The position numbers and the translations under genes were made by a program. This document shows positions 47,692 to 59,604 of a stretch of 64,000 nucleotides of DNA, one piece after another (within the stretch, counting starts at the first letter, position 1; every line of letters begins with the position of its first letter). The stretch is from Gyrodactylus bullatarudis (Eukaryota; Platyhelminthes; Monogenea; Gyrodactylidea; Gyrodactylidae), in NCBI GenBank assembly GCA_012064415.1, contig SSNU01000068.1, positions 174,730-238,729 of the forward strand, given 5' to 3'. The notes beneath the pieces were generated by a model that was given only the letters and a program-made list of their open reading frames with translations, ran no database searches and had not been told where the DNA came from.

Positions 47692-49032
47692 TTCGATAGG
47701 GCAGAAAATACTATACATGAATCTGTTTAGACATGTGTAGTTACTCTCACCGTTATTTATTCTAAATTAAATTTACTATCAAACATTAAAAATAACAACG
47801 ACAAATTAAAGTATACACTTTTATTTAATGAAATTTCCCTCTTATAATATAACATTTAGGCACCTTTTTTGCATAGAATTATACAGGCTATCTATGGTTT
47901 CTTTTGAGATTAAACTCCACTCTTCTAAAATTTTTGATATCAAATTTTGTCTATTTGAAAAGGTTCTTCCATTTTTATAAACTTTTTGTGATAAAATCCC
48001 CCAAAGATTTTCGATAGGATTCAAATCTAGGCTTCTAGCAGGCCGTGGCAATATCTTTATCTCCTTTTCCGAAAACCACTTTCTAGTTGATTCAGAACGA
48101 TGGCATGGAGCATTATCCTGTTGAAATATCAGATCTTCAGCAATGATTTCCTGTTTAAACGCAAGCAAGTGGTCTTCGAGTAAGTTTTGGTAGGAAATTG
48201 AATTGAGTTTTTCATCTATTTTATAACTAAGCTAGATATTCCTTTACTTGTTATACATCCCCAAATCATGACACTGCCACCACCAAACCCTCGTTTGATC
48301 TTTGTTGGTTTGGGTCGTTTTTTATCTAACCAACAAGATGATAGACCATCAGGAACATCTTAGTTGAATTTTTTCTCGTCAGAAAAAATTATTTTAGTCC
48401 AATCCTGATTTTTGACAATATTTTCGTAAGCCCATTGCTATCTTGATTCTCTGTCATTTGAATTGAGATTCGTAACCATCTTAGGCTTACCCCAATAGAG
48501 GTTCAGACTATTCTTGAGTTTTCTCTCGATTGTCCTTGTACTGACATTTAAATTACATTCACATTTTATCTGAGATGCACTCAAGTTAATTTTTTGTAGC
48601 CAAATCTCTGATTTTTTTGACAAAGAGTTTGGAATTAAAGGCTTTGAACCTCTTTTCTTCAGGGGTTTTTTCTTCAGGAATATCTTACTTATGGTTCTAG
48701 TTGTCCTTCCCATAATATTTGCAATTTTCCTCATACTTAAGCCATCATTTCGCAGCGCTATGGCTCGATCTTTCTCTATGTTTGTCAATTTCGAATAATT
48801 CGTTTTAAAAAAATTTAAGAATAGAAATATTAATGCCAGATCTTGAATCTGAGTTTGTCGTGATCGAGTTTCAATTTTTCAACTATTAAAAAAAAGATCA
48901 AATGTATACTTTAATTTGTCGATGTTATTTTTAATGATTGATAGTAAATTTAATTTAGAATAAATAACGGTGAGAGTAACTACACATGTCTAAACAGATT
49001 CATGTATAATAGTATTTTCTGCCCTATCGAAT
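47692..49032 (-). mobile_element. Tc1/mariner transposon with ~120-bp TIRs, transposase broken
   Basis: 1341 bp between inverted ends starting ATTCGATAGGGCAGAAAATA (left) and its near-perfect mirror (right), with arms of about 120 bp and a 3-nt indel. Minus-strand transposase pieces: N-terminal HTH (48438-48788) with RDGL-like RNDGLSMRKIANIMGR, a middle part with IIFSDEKKFN (first catalytic Asp), a stop, then GGGSVMIWG, and a C-terminal frame (47842-48168) with QQDNAPCHRS (second Asp), ARSLDLNPIENLW (third catalytic acid, Glu). At least one nonsense codon and frame changes between pieces make it non-autonomous. Confidence 0.85.
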
Positions 49033-49440
49033 GATGTATATTACATCTTGATAATGCCTTTTTCTAAATAATCAGAGAATATTTTATAAGTGTATACTTT
49101 TTTATGTCGACCACTTATTGAGAATTTTTGACTTTTTTCTGACCGAGATCAAAGAAAAAAAAGAAAGAAACTTTTCCTTAATTATCATATCAGTAGAAGT
49201 CGAAAATATGATCAGTGAGCACCTTCATGGAGAAGGCTTCATCTCTTGAAAGTCATTTCAGGGACATTAGTATCTTTAAAACTAATATTTGGTAAATAAG
49301 CAAAATGTAGAAATTACACTGTTTTTAGACATTAAACCTACTAGACACTGGTTATTACTATATCCATGTGAATCTAACTTGATGGAGATTGTCTTCTCAC
49401 ACCTAGATGTTAGAAGCAAGTGTCAACTCACGTTGGCAGA

Positions 49441-49480
49441 TGTAGACGAGTTTCGTCCTGGTTAGGACACGTCAGTACAG
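49441..49480 (-). ncRNA. Second hammerhead (PLE-B type), core-mutated
   Basis: Minus strand: helix I UGUA, then CUGACGU (CUGANGA with its last A changed to U), helix II GUCC/GGAC around UAACCA, core GAAA, tight helix III ACUCGU, cut site GUC, helix I partner UACA. Helices I and II pair perfectly. The core change should strongly impair cleavage. Confidence 0.6.
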
Positions 49481-50329
49481 TTGGTAACTTCACCGGCATA
49501 AAATATTTCAAAGTGTTTCTGATTCTATTCAAGACTTGTCCTATTTTTCTTTACAAATTAACTTTGGAAAAAGTTTTTACCTTATTCCTTTTTCTCATCC
49601 CTCGAATAATATACATATATATATGATAATACATATTAAAATTATTTTTAATGTATAAAATTTTCCTGGGTGTCTTTAAAAATAGACTTATGACCTTTGG
49701 TCATTTGTTTACATTGTTATTTCGTATGTCTACGTGTATTTTATAATAATGTAATGTTATAAAATAGGAAAAGGCTACCCTAAGGAATAAAACGCATCTG
49801 CAGGCTTCTTCTATTTTTTCATGTTTACACATATTTCTACATTTAGAGTGATAAAATGCTGCATACCCCACCTTAAAATCTCTACCCTTTCCCGACTAAA
49901 ATCTGCCTTGTTTTTTTTCAATGACGGGGGAACTCAAGTTTTTTTTGGAGTCTATTTTATTCATGTTTCTTTCTCAAGCTCTGAGTCTGAGTCTACAATG
50001 AGTATCAATGTACAGTGAGTTGGATAGATAACGCCTCGCGATAGCTCTGTTCGTTTCAATTTTCCCTTTCTGCCCCAAATTTCATCAACCAATAATATTA
50101 GGGTATTTTTTTCAACAAATGAGAGTGAAACAATATTTATCATTCTCCATTATCTTCTATGTTTATGGTTTTTTTTACTTATTATGAGTCTCAGTTTAAA
50201 CAAACTATATGTTTTATTACATCATCAGTATCAGAATTTTCTGATCTTTACAAAACACCAAAAGTCATTCTTCTATCCGAAAAACTAAAAAATATTCGTC
50301 CCTCTGTCACTTAAGGCCAATTTCATCCC
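49481..50329. other. Intergenic, nothing recognised
   Basis: Several short frames (for example 49821-50018) lack motifs. No repeat family assigned. Confidence 0.35.
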
Positions 50330-50805
50330 TCAACATTTTCCTAACGATTTTAGATCGGTTCCATACTGATGAGATTTCCAATAATCTACCTAAGCCGTTC
50401 CCGGACAATTCTCAACATGGGTTCCTACCAGGGAAAAACACATCTACAAATATGCTTGAATTCATGAATTATTCCTGCCCCCTATTAAAATCTGAGCACT
50501 ATATTATTATCCACTATCTGGATATTTCTAAGGCTTTTGACAAGCTAAAATTTTCCTTTATTAAACAAAAATTGATTTTTTATAAAATTGACCCCCATAT
50601 CAAGGTTCCAATATTGGTCCTCTTCTCTTCAATATTTGTTTCGCTAACATTCAGCTCCTGGAGGGTACTGAGGGTGCCCTCTTTAAATTCGCAGACGATT
50701 TAAAATTCGTCTTCAAGGTGAAAAACTCCCTTGATATTATTAAAATCAACCAAAACTTCTCGCTCCTTAAAGATTCACTTGAGTCCATGGGGCTCTATAT
50801 TAATA
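50330..50805 (+). mobile_element. LINE reverse transcriptase fragment, copy 3, cut by assembly gap
   Basis: Plus-strand motifs in order: QHGFLPGKNTSTNMLEFMN, HYLDISKAFDKLKFSFI, a deletion, PLLFNICFANIQLLEGTEGA, FADDLKFVFKVKNSLDII and SLKDSLESMGLYIN, with frame changes. The FADD box is the RT active site. The element runs into the gap, so its 3' half is unknown. Confidence 0.75.
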
Positions 50806-51579
50806 NNNNNNNNNNNNNNNNNNNNNNNNNNNNNNNNNNNNNNNNNNNNNNNNNNNNNNNNNNNNNNNNNNNNNNNNNNNNNNNNNNNNNNNNNNNNNNN
50901 NNNNNNNNNNNNNNNNNNNNNNNNNNNNNNNNNNNNNNNNNNNNNNNNNNNNNNNNNNNNNNNNNNNNNNNNNNNNNNNNNNNNNNNNNNNNNNNNNNNN
51001 NNNNNNNNNNNNNNNNNNNNNNNNNNNNNNNNNNNNNNNNNNNNNNNNNNNNNNNNNNNNNNNNNNNNNNNNNNNNNNNNNNNNNNNNNNNNNNNNNNNN
51101 NNNNNNNNNNNNNNNNNNNNNNNNNNNNNNNNNNNNNNNNNNNNNNNNNNNNNNNNNNNNNNNNNNNNNNNNNNNNNNNNNNNNNNNNNNNNNNNNNNNN
51201 NNNNNNNNNNNNNNNNNNNNNNNNNNNNNNNNNNNNNNNNNNNNNNNNNNNNNNNNNNNNNNNNNNNNNNNNNNNNNNNNNNNNNNNNNNNNNNNNNNNN
51301 NNNNNNNNNNNNNNNNNNNNNNNNNNNNNNNNNNNNNNNNNNNNNNNNNNNNNNNNNNNNNNNNNNNNNNNNNNNNNNNNNNNNNNNNNNNNNNNNNNNN
51401 NNNNNNNNNNNNNNNNNNNNNNNNNNNNNNNNNNNNNNNNNNNNNNNNNNNNNNNNNNNNNNNNNNNNNNNNNNNNNNNNNNNNNNNNNNNNNNNNNNNN
51501 NNNNNNNNNNNNNNNNNNNNNNNNNNNNNNNNNNNNNNNNNNNNNNNNNNNNNNNNNNNNNNNNNNNNNNNNNNNNNNN
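50806..51579. other. Assembly gap (774 N)
   Basis: Run of N. Open frames spanning it are artefacts. Confidence 1.
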
Positions 51580-53550
51580 TTTTTCAATTTTGAATATATT
51601 ACAAACCACCAGATATCAGAATTTTATTATATATTGTACAAATTACCTTTCATTTCGATTTTTTCTATTATTATTCCTTTTTCAATAAAGAATCATTTTC
51701 TAACAAAAAAAAATCTGAAATCAAGGCATAAATCATACACACTTGAGAAATCAAACTAGAAAAATATTCTTCACACATAATCAACCATCCACCCCGTCCA
51801 TCCCCTTTCACAAAAATATTCAATCGCTGTCAACGTTTTCAATAACATAGGCTTACAAACTGGACCCTCTATTTTTAGGGGCATCTTTCGAATGTTCCAT
51901 ATCTCAACACTATTCATTGAAACGTATCAGATTGTCAAACCTAAATTATCGAACTGAAGAATTTAAAATTACTCTCATACAAAACTAATTCAAAGATTTT
52001 ATTACTGAATTAAGAAATGAAACTCTAAAATCTCTCTATTGTTTTTGTGTTTCTTTTTTCATAAGGGATAGTGAACCAAAAAATATCAATCCTATCGTAA
52101 CTTTACATTGTATACGTGCCATTTCTTAATGTATAGCTAGTGTATTAAAGTGAAAATGTGTATGAAAAGAAATCTGGATAGAAAAACATGCATTTACACT
52201 TGTAATGCAATCTAAATAGTAATACAAAAGTTTTAATAACATTAATAACTATAAAATGAGGTAGCAGTAATTATCTTGTTACAAACTTTTTGCTTGTGTA
52301 CAATTCTTGCATTTGCATTGTTGTTCTGTAATATTTATTATAATTACTTAATTTATTTATTTACATTTCATATTATTATACATGTTTCATAATTACTAAT
52401 CATAACTAATTAACTACATATAAATACAGAGTATATTATTTTTATTATACAATACGTTGTATGAAGTAATATGTACTAATTATAGTTACATAATGATCAA
52501 CATTTAAAAATAAATATACATTGTACAACACAGTGTGTATTTAACTGCATAATATGTATTGTAATTAACCAACTAAACATGATAATGCTAATTAGTAGGA
52601 GTAATTAGTTCATCATGAAAAAGAATACTACCGTAATTACTTGGTAAATATATAAATTTCGAGAATATGAGCGTGATATTTTTTTGTATATTTTTCCATA
52701 GGTATCTCAAGACACCCTCGATATTAGTTGATACATAATATAACGTGGTTAGAGATGAGAGAAAGCCAGTGAGTCAGAATCATCAAGAAGAAACTAATGT
52801 GATAATATATAATGGATACCAGTGTCCACTTTATCAAATATTTCGCAGACAAGTAGAAATGATTTTAATTTAATTTCCGCACCTCCCCAGTTCGAAACAG
52901 TAGTTGTAAGAGAAGGTAAAACGATTTCCATTTTTTGAACTGAATTTTCATTCTGATTAATTACTGAGATTTGTAAATAAAATTTCTTATGATCAAGAAA
53001 TTAAAGCATTGAATAACAAAGATCATAAACACTAAAAAAGGAGATGTTAAGGCTCGTTTATTACTTGATATTTACCAGCAAGGCGTTATTAACTTTTTGC
53101 AATTATAATGATTTTTTTGAAATGATAATTGCAAAAATGTTAATGTGGGTCGTGCAGCTTTTAGGGGATTTCATTTTGCAACAAAGAATTACTCAAGTTT
53201 TTCCTTGCTTAAAAGTTACAATAAAATATTTATCATGAAACTACTTACATGTAGTCATATAATATATATTTAAATTGTAGAGAATTCGAGCCCTATATAA
53301 CTTTTGGAATCTAAAATTTCCAAAGCTCACAATATCAAGAAAGGTATTTTCTACTTTAATCTGTTACGAATTTTAATTTGCAAATCGATTAAATCATCAT
53401 TTATTATGAATCATAACTAATGATCAAAAATAGCAGACTTTATTTCTGAAAAAAAAACAAATTAGTTATCAAATAACATTTTGTTTATTATCTAACACAA
53501 TTTAAATTTTAACCCAATTTTACAAGTGCACGTAACCGAGTGATTGATCA
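51580..53550. other. AT-rich intergenic region
   Basis: No gene. The 52200-52720 part is rich in TAATTA-like and TACATATA-like motifs and free of identified repeats, resembling the region upstream of NK1. Confidence 0.4.
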
Positions 53551-53552
53551 AA

Positions 53553-53816
53553 ATGTCTGCCAGACAAGATAACAACAGAGATTCGAATAATTTAATGAGT
53601 AATATTACATTTAATATGTTTCTTTTAGGCAATGAAGACGAATTTGTTGTTCCCCATATGGATGTATCATGCTTATTAAATAGTTATGCATATCAAAAAG
53701 TTTTGGAAGAACCATGGTTCTATCTACATAACTGGAATTCTCAACAGAGAACTTTTCAAAATTCAATCATTCATGCATTCAGCTCTGAGCTAAGTGATCA
53801 TGCTGCACCTCTTTAA
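53553..53816 (+). CDS. Hypothetical small protein (87 aa)
   Basis: The frame starts at the ATG at 53553; the preceding in-frame TTG is not used. It encodes an uninterrupted soluble protein with Ser/Asn-rich start, NMFLLGNEDEFVVPHMDVSC, a middle EPWFYLHNWNSQQRTF and a short helical end. The TAA stop overlaps the poly(A) signal: AATAAA at 53815-53820 shares its first two A with the stop codon, an extreme of the compact 3' ends seen here. I recognise no family. It lies 223 bp upstream of POLDIP2 on the same strand, close enough for a shared locus, but each has its own signal. Confidence 0.5.
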   Translation: MSARQDNNRDSNNLMSNITFNMFLLGNEDEFVVPHMDVSCLLNSYAYQKVLEEPWFYLHNWNSQQRTFQNSIIHAFSSELSDHAAPL

Positions 53817-54039
53817 TAAAAGATTAATTATTCCTTAATAATTATCTGCAATTATATCAGATCAATAAAAATTCTTAAAACTACTACATTTATGCCCTTG
53901 CTCCCATTCCTGAAGCAGAATTACATCAATATAGGGCAACTTTTTAGGGAAAATTTTTGCATCTAAATTTTGAAAGTGTAACAAGCTTAAAACAATTATG
54001 GAAAGCTATGCTAGCACTTTTAATTAATAATTAACTCAA

Positions 54040-55346
54040 ATGAGGATTTTGGCAAATGTAACTTCTAGACTGAATTTAGTGCGTTCTGGATTTAGTTCAC
54101 AACCAAATATCAAGTATAGGTGTTCTCTAACTTTCTTAGATCACTTGGAAAGCTTCTTCATTCGGAAAAGGAAAATTATGAAAGTGGACAATGTTTCATT
54201 CATAAAAAATTTGGATACAAAGGAGTTATCCTTAAGAATTGGCCCACAAAGTTTAATTGTAAAGACAAACTGATAGAGTAATTTGGGATTTCTCACTTTT
54301 CCTAGGGTTAATAAAAAAAGTATAGTGGATGTTTATCAAGTCTTGGCTGATAAATCAGATCTTGCTAAATGTGTAAGCAGTTCTTAACATCTTTTTAAAA
54401 ATATTATATTCTAAAAATAAAATCTACGCATTCTCAGGAATCGAATCTCAAGTCAGGCCTTACAGTTCTCCACAACTATGATAAATACTCTGGAGTTTTG
54501 CACCATTTATCAGGCATTGACTATGCCTTTCACGAGGATATTCTACCAATTGAATTTGAACCTGATGAACCTCTTGACAATCCCTATTTGGAGGAATTTT
54601 TCGATTACAAAGATAAAAAGTTTACTGCCAAAGAAAGCCTAAAAGAGTGGCTTGATTTAAAAGAGGGCTTCCTTGCAAGCCAAAATATTAATCATGATAT
54701 TTCAAATTCTGTCAAGGTTACAGTTGTCACATTTTTTATGGGTCGAAAAGTGTTAAAGGTAAACTTGCTTTACTTATCCAAAAATGATTATTATAAATGT
54801 ATGACTATTATTATCTTCGATAGTTTGACAATGAAGAAAAGACTTCCCGATTGGTGAGTTAACCTGTATGATGATAATCTGACACAAATTTAATTAAACC
54901 CCCAATTTCTCAGTGGAGATACCTGGTCAGAATTGAGTACAATGACGAAGATAAAATTCAACTTCGAGAAAGATTCTGGAAGATATTCTCGATTGACGGA
55001 AGCATTGAGTCTATTAATGGGGTAGGGGTGATCGGCAAAGTCAGTCAACTCATCAATTTATTGATTAAAAACCTATCTGATTTTACCCCTGAAATTTTAG
55101 GAACCGATCTTCACTCGTAACTCAAGGGTCTTTCAATATCACAGTCATGTCCAGATCAACTTTCCATGGGCTCACATGTGGGGTTCATATCGATTTGATA
55201 GGGAAGATGGAAGCTCTTTTGATGTGAGAATACCAGCCTTTCCATTGTGCGATAAAAGTGCAGACCAGAATGAAAACACTCCTATTGGAATGATGAATAA
55301 TATCGACTCTATTTCTGATGCTAAAAACAATCAAGATGATAAATAA
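54040..55346 (+). CDS. POLDIP2: POLDIP2/PDIP38 homolog, seven exons, 333 aa
   Basis: Inferred exons: 54040-54113, 54140-54277, 54306-54372, 54438-54758, 54824-54853, 54914-55039, 55101-55346 (1002 nt, in frame). Introns are 26, 28, 65, 65, 60 and 61 nt. POLDIP2 is a mainly mitochondrial protein binding DNA polymerase delta p50, PCNA and matrix ClpX. Domains: basic mitochondrial-type N-terminus; YccV-like domain with GQCFIHKKFGYKGVIL, DVYQVLAD and YAFHEDILPIEFE; ApaG-type Ig-like domain with WRYLVRIEYNDEDKIQLRER, INGVGVIGKEP and HMWGSYRFDREDGSSFDVRI. Length is slightly below the vertebrate protein. AATAAA at 55375. The 30-nt exon 5 is one of the smallest here. Strong identification. Confidence 0.92.
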
Positions 55347-55789
55347 TAATCGGAGAGAATGCATATTTTTTCAGAATAAAATAAAAATAAAAAGAAATGC
55401 GTAAAAATTTTACACCGGCATTTCAGTTGAATTAGTTTTTATTGTTGTAGAGAATAATGACGACAAAATACAGTTGAGTTTTGAAAAATGATCAAGTAAA
55501 AGTCGGTTTAATTGGTATGTGACCTACCTTTTTGCAAAGCTATAGAATATTTTTTGTTAATAAAGTATCTACTTACAAGTGGATATATAAATTTACAGTT
55601 GTACCTCCGTAATAACTGTGTAAAAGTGATCCCTACCTCTCCGCCCCCTGAATAATATTTATTATAATTGTATCTGCAAAATGTTGCAGGTATCTGATTC
55701 GATCTGTTACACTAATAGTGTAACATTAATTATGAGGAATGAATTAAGCACAAATTAATTGTAAAGTTGTAAAAGTGAATGGTTACCTT

Positions 55790-55836
55790 GCGAATGTGGT
55801 GTAATGGTTAGCATGGTTCGATTCCCGGCATTCGCA
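55790..55836 (+). tRNA. tRNA-like sequence lacking the anticodon arm
   Basis: 47 nt: 7-bp acceptor stem GCGAATG/CATTCGC, A box TGGTGTAATGG and B box GGTTCGATTCC, but the region between D arm and T loop is missing, together with half the T stem. It cannot be a functional tRNA as written. Either a tRNA pseudogene with a ~25-nt deletion or a short Pol III promoter cassette. No SINE body identified. Confidence 0.6.
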
Positions 55837-56263
55837 TTCTTATGCATTCTTTATTTTTTCTGATTCACAATTCTGTATATTTTTTTACCAATATTATTAA
55901 CAATAATTTAATGTCCTATACTAATAATGATTATTCATCTTTTCTCTCTCGTCTCTTCAATTTACCCATTCTAAACTTATTTACTGTGAATACATTTCTA
56001 ATGTAATAATACATTCAATCTTTCGATATTTTTAGTATACATTTATTTCATTCTACTGCTAATACACTCCTCATACTCTGTTGTAGTGTATTCTTTTCTG
56101 ATGTTGTATATAGTCTCTGACACGCAGATAGAATTCATCTTTCAAAATTTCCTTCCATTGTACTTCAGTGTACACAGAGTAAAAGTATATTTGAATCGAT
56201 CATGAATTCTATCTATTGCAGGATAAAGATCGTTGTACAAACCCACACATCTTTCTCTTGCCA

Positions 56264-56269
56264 TATAAA
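56264..56269 (+). promoter_or_regulatory. TATA box of the glutamate receptor gene
   Basis: TATAAA (in CATATAAATA) 44 bp upstream of the ATG at 56308, implying a 5' leader of roughly 10-15 nt. Confidence 0.55.
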
Positions 56270-56307
56270 TATCGTTCATTCACTTGGTAGAGGAGACATT
56301 TTCAAAG

Positions 56308-59190
56308 ATGAAGTATGCAATCATCTGTCTCTTTGTTCTTCTCAGTGATTACTCAGATGCGAGGATAAACTTTAACATTCTACTGCCCAACAGGGAAATT
56401 GTCACTAATCAATGTGGGAAGAATATAAGTCTTGACATTGACCATATCTACAATAGACAGATTGATTCGGCTAACTTGGAAATTGAAAAGTTGCACCATC
56501 TCTTGAAGAATGTGTCCTCAAAGTTTAACACCTCCTCAGATCATGATGGGAAAATATTCCAGCTGGATGGAGAAAATCACTTGGACATTATCAAAAAGTA
56601 TTGTCGTCTTATACAAGAAGACCGAATTGGATTCCTCGGCTCCCTACATCACAGTTATCAAGATATTCTCTTCTCCCTAAGTAAAAAATTCAACATTCCC
56701 TATATTACTTGGGACTCAAACTTTGACTTTAACAAGCGCTTCAACTATGAGGACGAAAGGAAGCCCGATCGATGCCAAATATTCAGTTTGCGCCAGGATA
56801 TCACTGACCCTCTCATAGATTATCTCACCTTCTTCAAATGGCACAAATTCATCTACTTATACAATACAAACTCTGGCTTCAAGAGAATGGAGTACATTGG
56901 ACAATATTTGCACAAGCAGAATAATTATGGATCTCTCAAAATACGCAAGCAATACGATTACCAGGAGGAGGATGATGCTAACATAATTGATCAGAAATTT
57001 GATCCCACGAAAGAATCAATGAAACATCCAGATATAACTGATATTGAAATAACAATGGGCTTTATTGATTTTGGAAGTCTCGAGAGAACCCTCAAAACCC
57101 TAAGGGAAGTCGATGAGGTCTTGAGTAGACGAGAACAACGTCTTGTTGTAATAGATCTTGGCGATGAGCCCATTGGTTCTGAGTGGAATCGCAAGAATCT
57201 GACAGCTACATTATTCCTAATTCTATCTCATATCGGAATGATTCGAGAGGAATATCATTATCTACTAACCGACTTTGACATTCATGATCATTCCTTGGGA
57301 CCGTTTAAGGAGAGTGGAGTGAATATAAGCGGATTTCATCTTATAGATTTTGACCACAATCCTACCAAGGCGCTAAGACTAGACGGACGCCTTGATGAAT
57401 TGGCACAAACCACGAAATTGAGTTATCATGAAATATTTTTCATTGAAGAAGCCTTCAAAGTGATGAAAAAGATTAGTGAGCACACTAGAAATTATATACG
57501 AGAAACTGGAATCAAATCCAAAGTTACCTGTAGGGATAATTTTGCCTCGAATGCCTCTGAGAATCGATGGAATTTGGGCGATAATGTTTATAATTACCTG
57601 GTGAGGAATAAATTCAAGGGTGAAATGACAAACTTTTATCATTTCGACTCAAAGAAATGTACTGCTCAACAAATCTATGTGTACTTGTCAAAGTTTCACG
57701 GAGAGGCAGGAGCTAAACAGATAGCTACATGGACTGAAGAGGGCAAATGGATCCTATTGGGTGATGCAAAAAAGAATCTCCAGGCTAAAACACCAAGCAA
57801 GAATTCGTTGAGTAAGGAGAAACGAAAAACACTTCGTGTTGTCACCTACCTTGATGCGCCATTTGCCAGCATTAAGCAAGGTGTAAATTCAAAGACAAAC
57901 ATTGGCAAGGAACAGCTTGAGGGTTATTGCCTTGATTTGGCCGAGCGAATTTTCAGCCGTTTAGACTATGATTACACTGTACAGTTGGTTAAGGACTCAA
58001 AGTTTGGAGCCTATGTTAATGGATCTTGGAATGGAATGATGGGAGAGTTAGTTAGAGGCGAAGCTGATATATGCATTGGACCTTTGACAGTGACATCAGA
58101 TCGAGCTGAATACATTTTATTTACAGATCAATTCATGACTTTCGGCTTATCCATGATGATGCGTAAACCGATCAAAACCAAGCCGGGTACGTTCTCATTT
58201 CTAAGTCCACTTAAAAGTGATGTTTGGCTGGGCATCCTTGGAGCTGGAATAGCTGTCAGTCTTTCCCTAAAATTGATTTCTCTGATATCGCCAGTTGAAT
58301 GGAGTCGAAACGAAGACAAGCTTAAAGGGTTTTCCTTACACAACGGCATCTGGTTCTCAATGGCCTCATTTGTACATCAGGGTATCGACCTGTTTCCCCT
58401 CTCCTCTGGAGCTAGAGTTATTGCTGCGATATGGCGCTTCTTTTGTTTACTAATGATGGCTTACTACACAGCCAACTTGGCTGCTGCCTTGTCATTTGAA
58501 AAGACTATCTCGCCCATTAATTCCATTCAAGACCTATACGAGAAGCCAGAGTTGGGCATAAAAATTGGCATGGTCGCCTCTGGATCAACCAGGGAATTTT
58601 TCAAGAAAAGTAATGATAAAATTTATAAAGGAATCTATGAAAGGGTTGAAAAGAACCCGCATTGGACTCCTTCTGATATGGATGATGGCTATCAAAGAGT
58701 AAGGAAATCTTCGTATGCTCTAATTCTAGAGTCGAAAATGAATGAATACCAAAACTCCCTGGAACCTTGTAATACAATGATGGTCGGTGGAATTATAGGC
58801 AATAAAAATTATGCTATAGGTATTTCTAAAATGTTGGCTAATGCTAAAGAAATCCGGGATAATATAACAGATCAAATACTACTAATGCGTGAAGATCACA
58901 CTCTAAGAAGGATGTATGAGGACTGGTGGTTTGAGAAAAGCAAATGCCGACTCTATGCAGAGATGCCATCACCGAAACCGTTGGCTTTGGTCAATATATC
59001 TGGAACATTTTATATTCTCATAAGTGGTCTTATGGTTGCTATGTTAATCGGCACATTAATTATGACATACAAGTTAAAATTTGCAAATAAAATGATTGCA
59101 AAGGAGACCATGAATCTTAAGAAGGACCCAAAGATACCCTCTGATCACCAAGGGTCAATAAAGTATGGATTTTACTCAACAGAATTTTAA
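56308..59190 (+). CDS. Ionotropic glutamate receptor, kainate/AMPA-like, intronless, 960 aa
   Basis: Glutamate-gated cation channel subunit. The start is the ATG at 56308: signal peptide MKYAIICLFVLLSDYSDA follows, and upstream in-frame codons begin with TTG. Order: amino-terminal LIVBP-like domain (to ~505), S1 (from ~509: LRVVTYLDAPFAS, GYCLDLAERI, GPLTVTSDRAEY with the ligand Arg), M1 (~634-661), pore loop with FVHQGID, M3 with YYTANLAAALSFEK, S2 with ASGSTREFFKKS and ILESKMNEY (ligand Ser/Thr and Glu-808), M4 (~900-922), short tail. Intact glutamate-binding residues argue against an IR-type chemoreceptor. The Q/R site is His-690. No intron in 2.9 kb, while neighbours are split, suggests retro-origin or intron loss. 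AATAAA at 59213. Confidence 0.9.
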   Translation: MKYAIICLFVLLSDYSDARINFNILLPNREIVTNQCGKNISLDIDHIYNRQIDSANLEIEKLHHLLKNVSSKFNTSSDHDGKIFQLDGENHLDIIKKYCRLIQEDRIGFLGSLHHSYQDILFSLSKKFNIPYITWDSNFDFNKRFNYEDERKPDRCQIFSLRQDITDPLIDYLTFFKWHKFIYLYNTNSGFKRMEYIGQYLHKQNNYGSLKIRKQYDYQEEDDANIIDQKFDPTKESMKHPDITDIEITMGFIDFGSLERTLKTLREVDEVLSRREQRLVVIDLGDEPIGSEWNRKNLTATLFLILSHIGMIREEYHYLLTDFDIHDHSLGPFKESGVNISGFHLIDFDHNPTKALRLDGRLDELAQTTKLSYHEIFFIEEAFKVMKKISEHTRNYIRETGIKSKVTCRDNFASNASENRWNLGDNVYNYLVRNKFKGEMTNFYHFDSKKCTAQQIYVYLSKFHGEAGAKQIATWTEEGKWILLGDAKKNLQAKTPSKNSLSKEKRKTLRVVTYLDAPFASIKQGVNSKTNIGKEQLEGYCLDLAERIFSRLDYDYTVQLVKDSKFGAYVNGSWNGMMGELVRGEADICIGPLTVTSDRAEYILFTDQFMTFGLSMMMRKPIKTKPGTFSFLSPLKSDVWLGILGAGIAVSLSLKLISLISPVEWSRNEDKLKGFSLHNGIWFSMASFVHQGIDLFPLSSGARVIAAIWRFFCLLMMAYYTANLAAALSFEKTISPINSIQDLYEKPELGIKIGMVASGSTREFFKKSNDKIYKGIYERVEKNPHWTPSDMDDGYQRVRKSSYALILESKMNEYQNSLEPCNTMMVGGIIGNKNYAIGISKMLANAKEIRDNITDQILLMREDHTLRRMYEDWWFEKSKCRLYAEMPSPKPLALVNISGTFYILISGLMVAMLIGTLIMTYKLKFANKMIAKETMNLKKDPKIPSDHQGSIKYGFYSTEF

Positions 59191-59340
59191 CAATTTTCTA
59201 AACACTTTTGTAAATAAATTTAGATATATTTTCAAAAAGATTTGCATGTTTGCATTGAAAAGTCGAGAAATTGAAATAATATATATATAATAACTTTTAG
59301 TGATTGCATGGGTAATTAAACTTAAAATTTATATCGAGCT

Positions 59341-59485
59341 TGATTCTTAGAATATAAGGAGTTACCGTGGACGTTTTTATCCATAGGAATAAATTCAACT
59401 TTGGTTGGACTGAAGACTAGAAAGAATCAAGAAATTAGAAATTTTCCGTGAACCTATTGTATAGGGAAGTGTTTTTTGAATCAGG
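59341..59485 (+). repeat. 145-bp inverted repeat, left arm flanking annexin
   Basis: Matches 61446-61590 in reverse complement with a single mismatch seen. Each arm itself starts TGATTC and ends GAATCAGG, so it may be a small element with its own 6-bp inverted ends. Confidence 0.85.
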
Positions 59486-59604
59486 ATTTTGAAGACGAGT
59501 GAATAATAGGTAATAAAGCTTTTTTTTTGTTAGACAAATTTATTTTTGAAAGAAAATATAAATATATAAAATAAAATCTGTTCATTAATATTTATTATTG
59601 TCAG

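Noticed and set aside
50718..51759. Long open frames of 269-342 codons
   Set aside because: They run through 774 N; only the LINE RT fragment before the gap is real.
56308..59190. Chemosensory IR rather than a synaptic-type receptor
   Set aside because: Ligand Arg, SGST and Glu positions typical of glutamate binding are all present.
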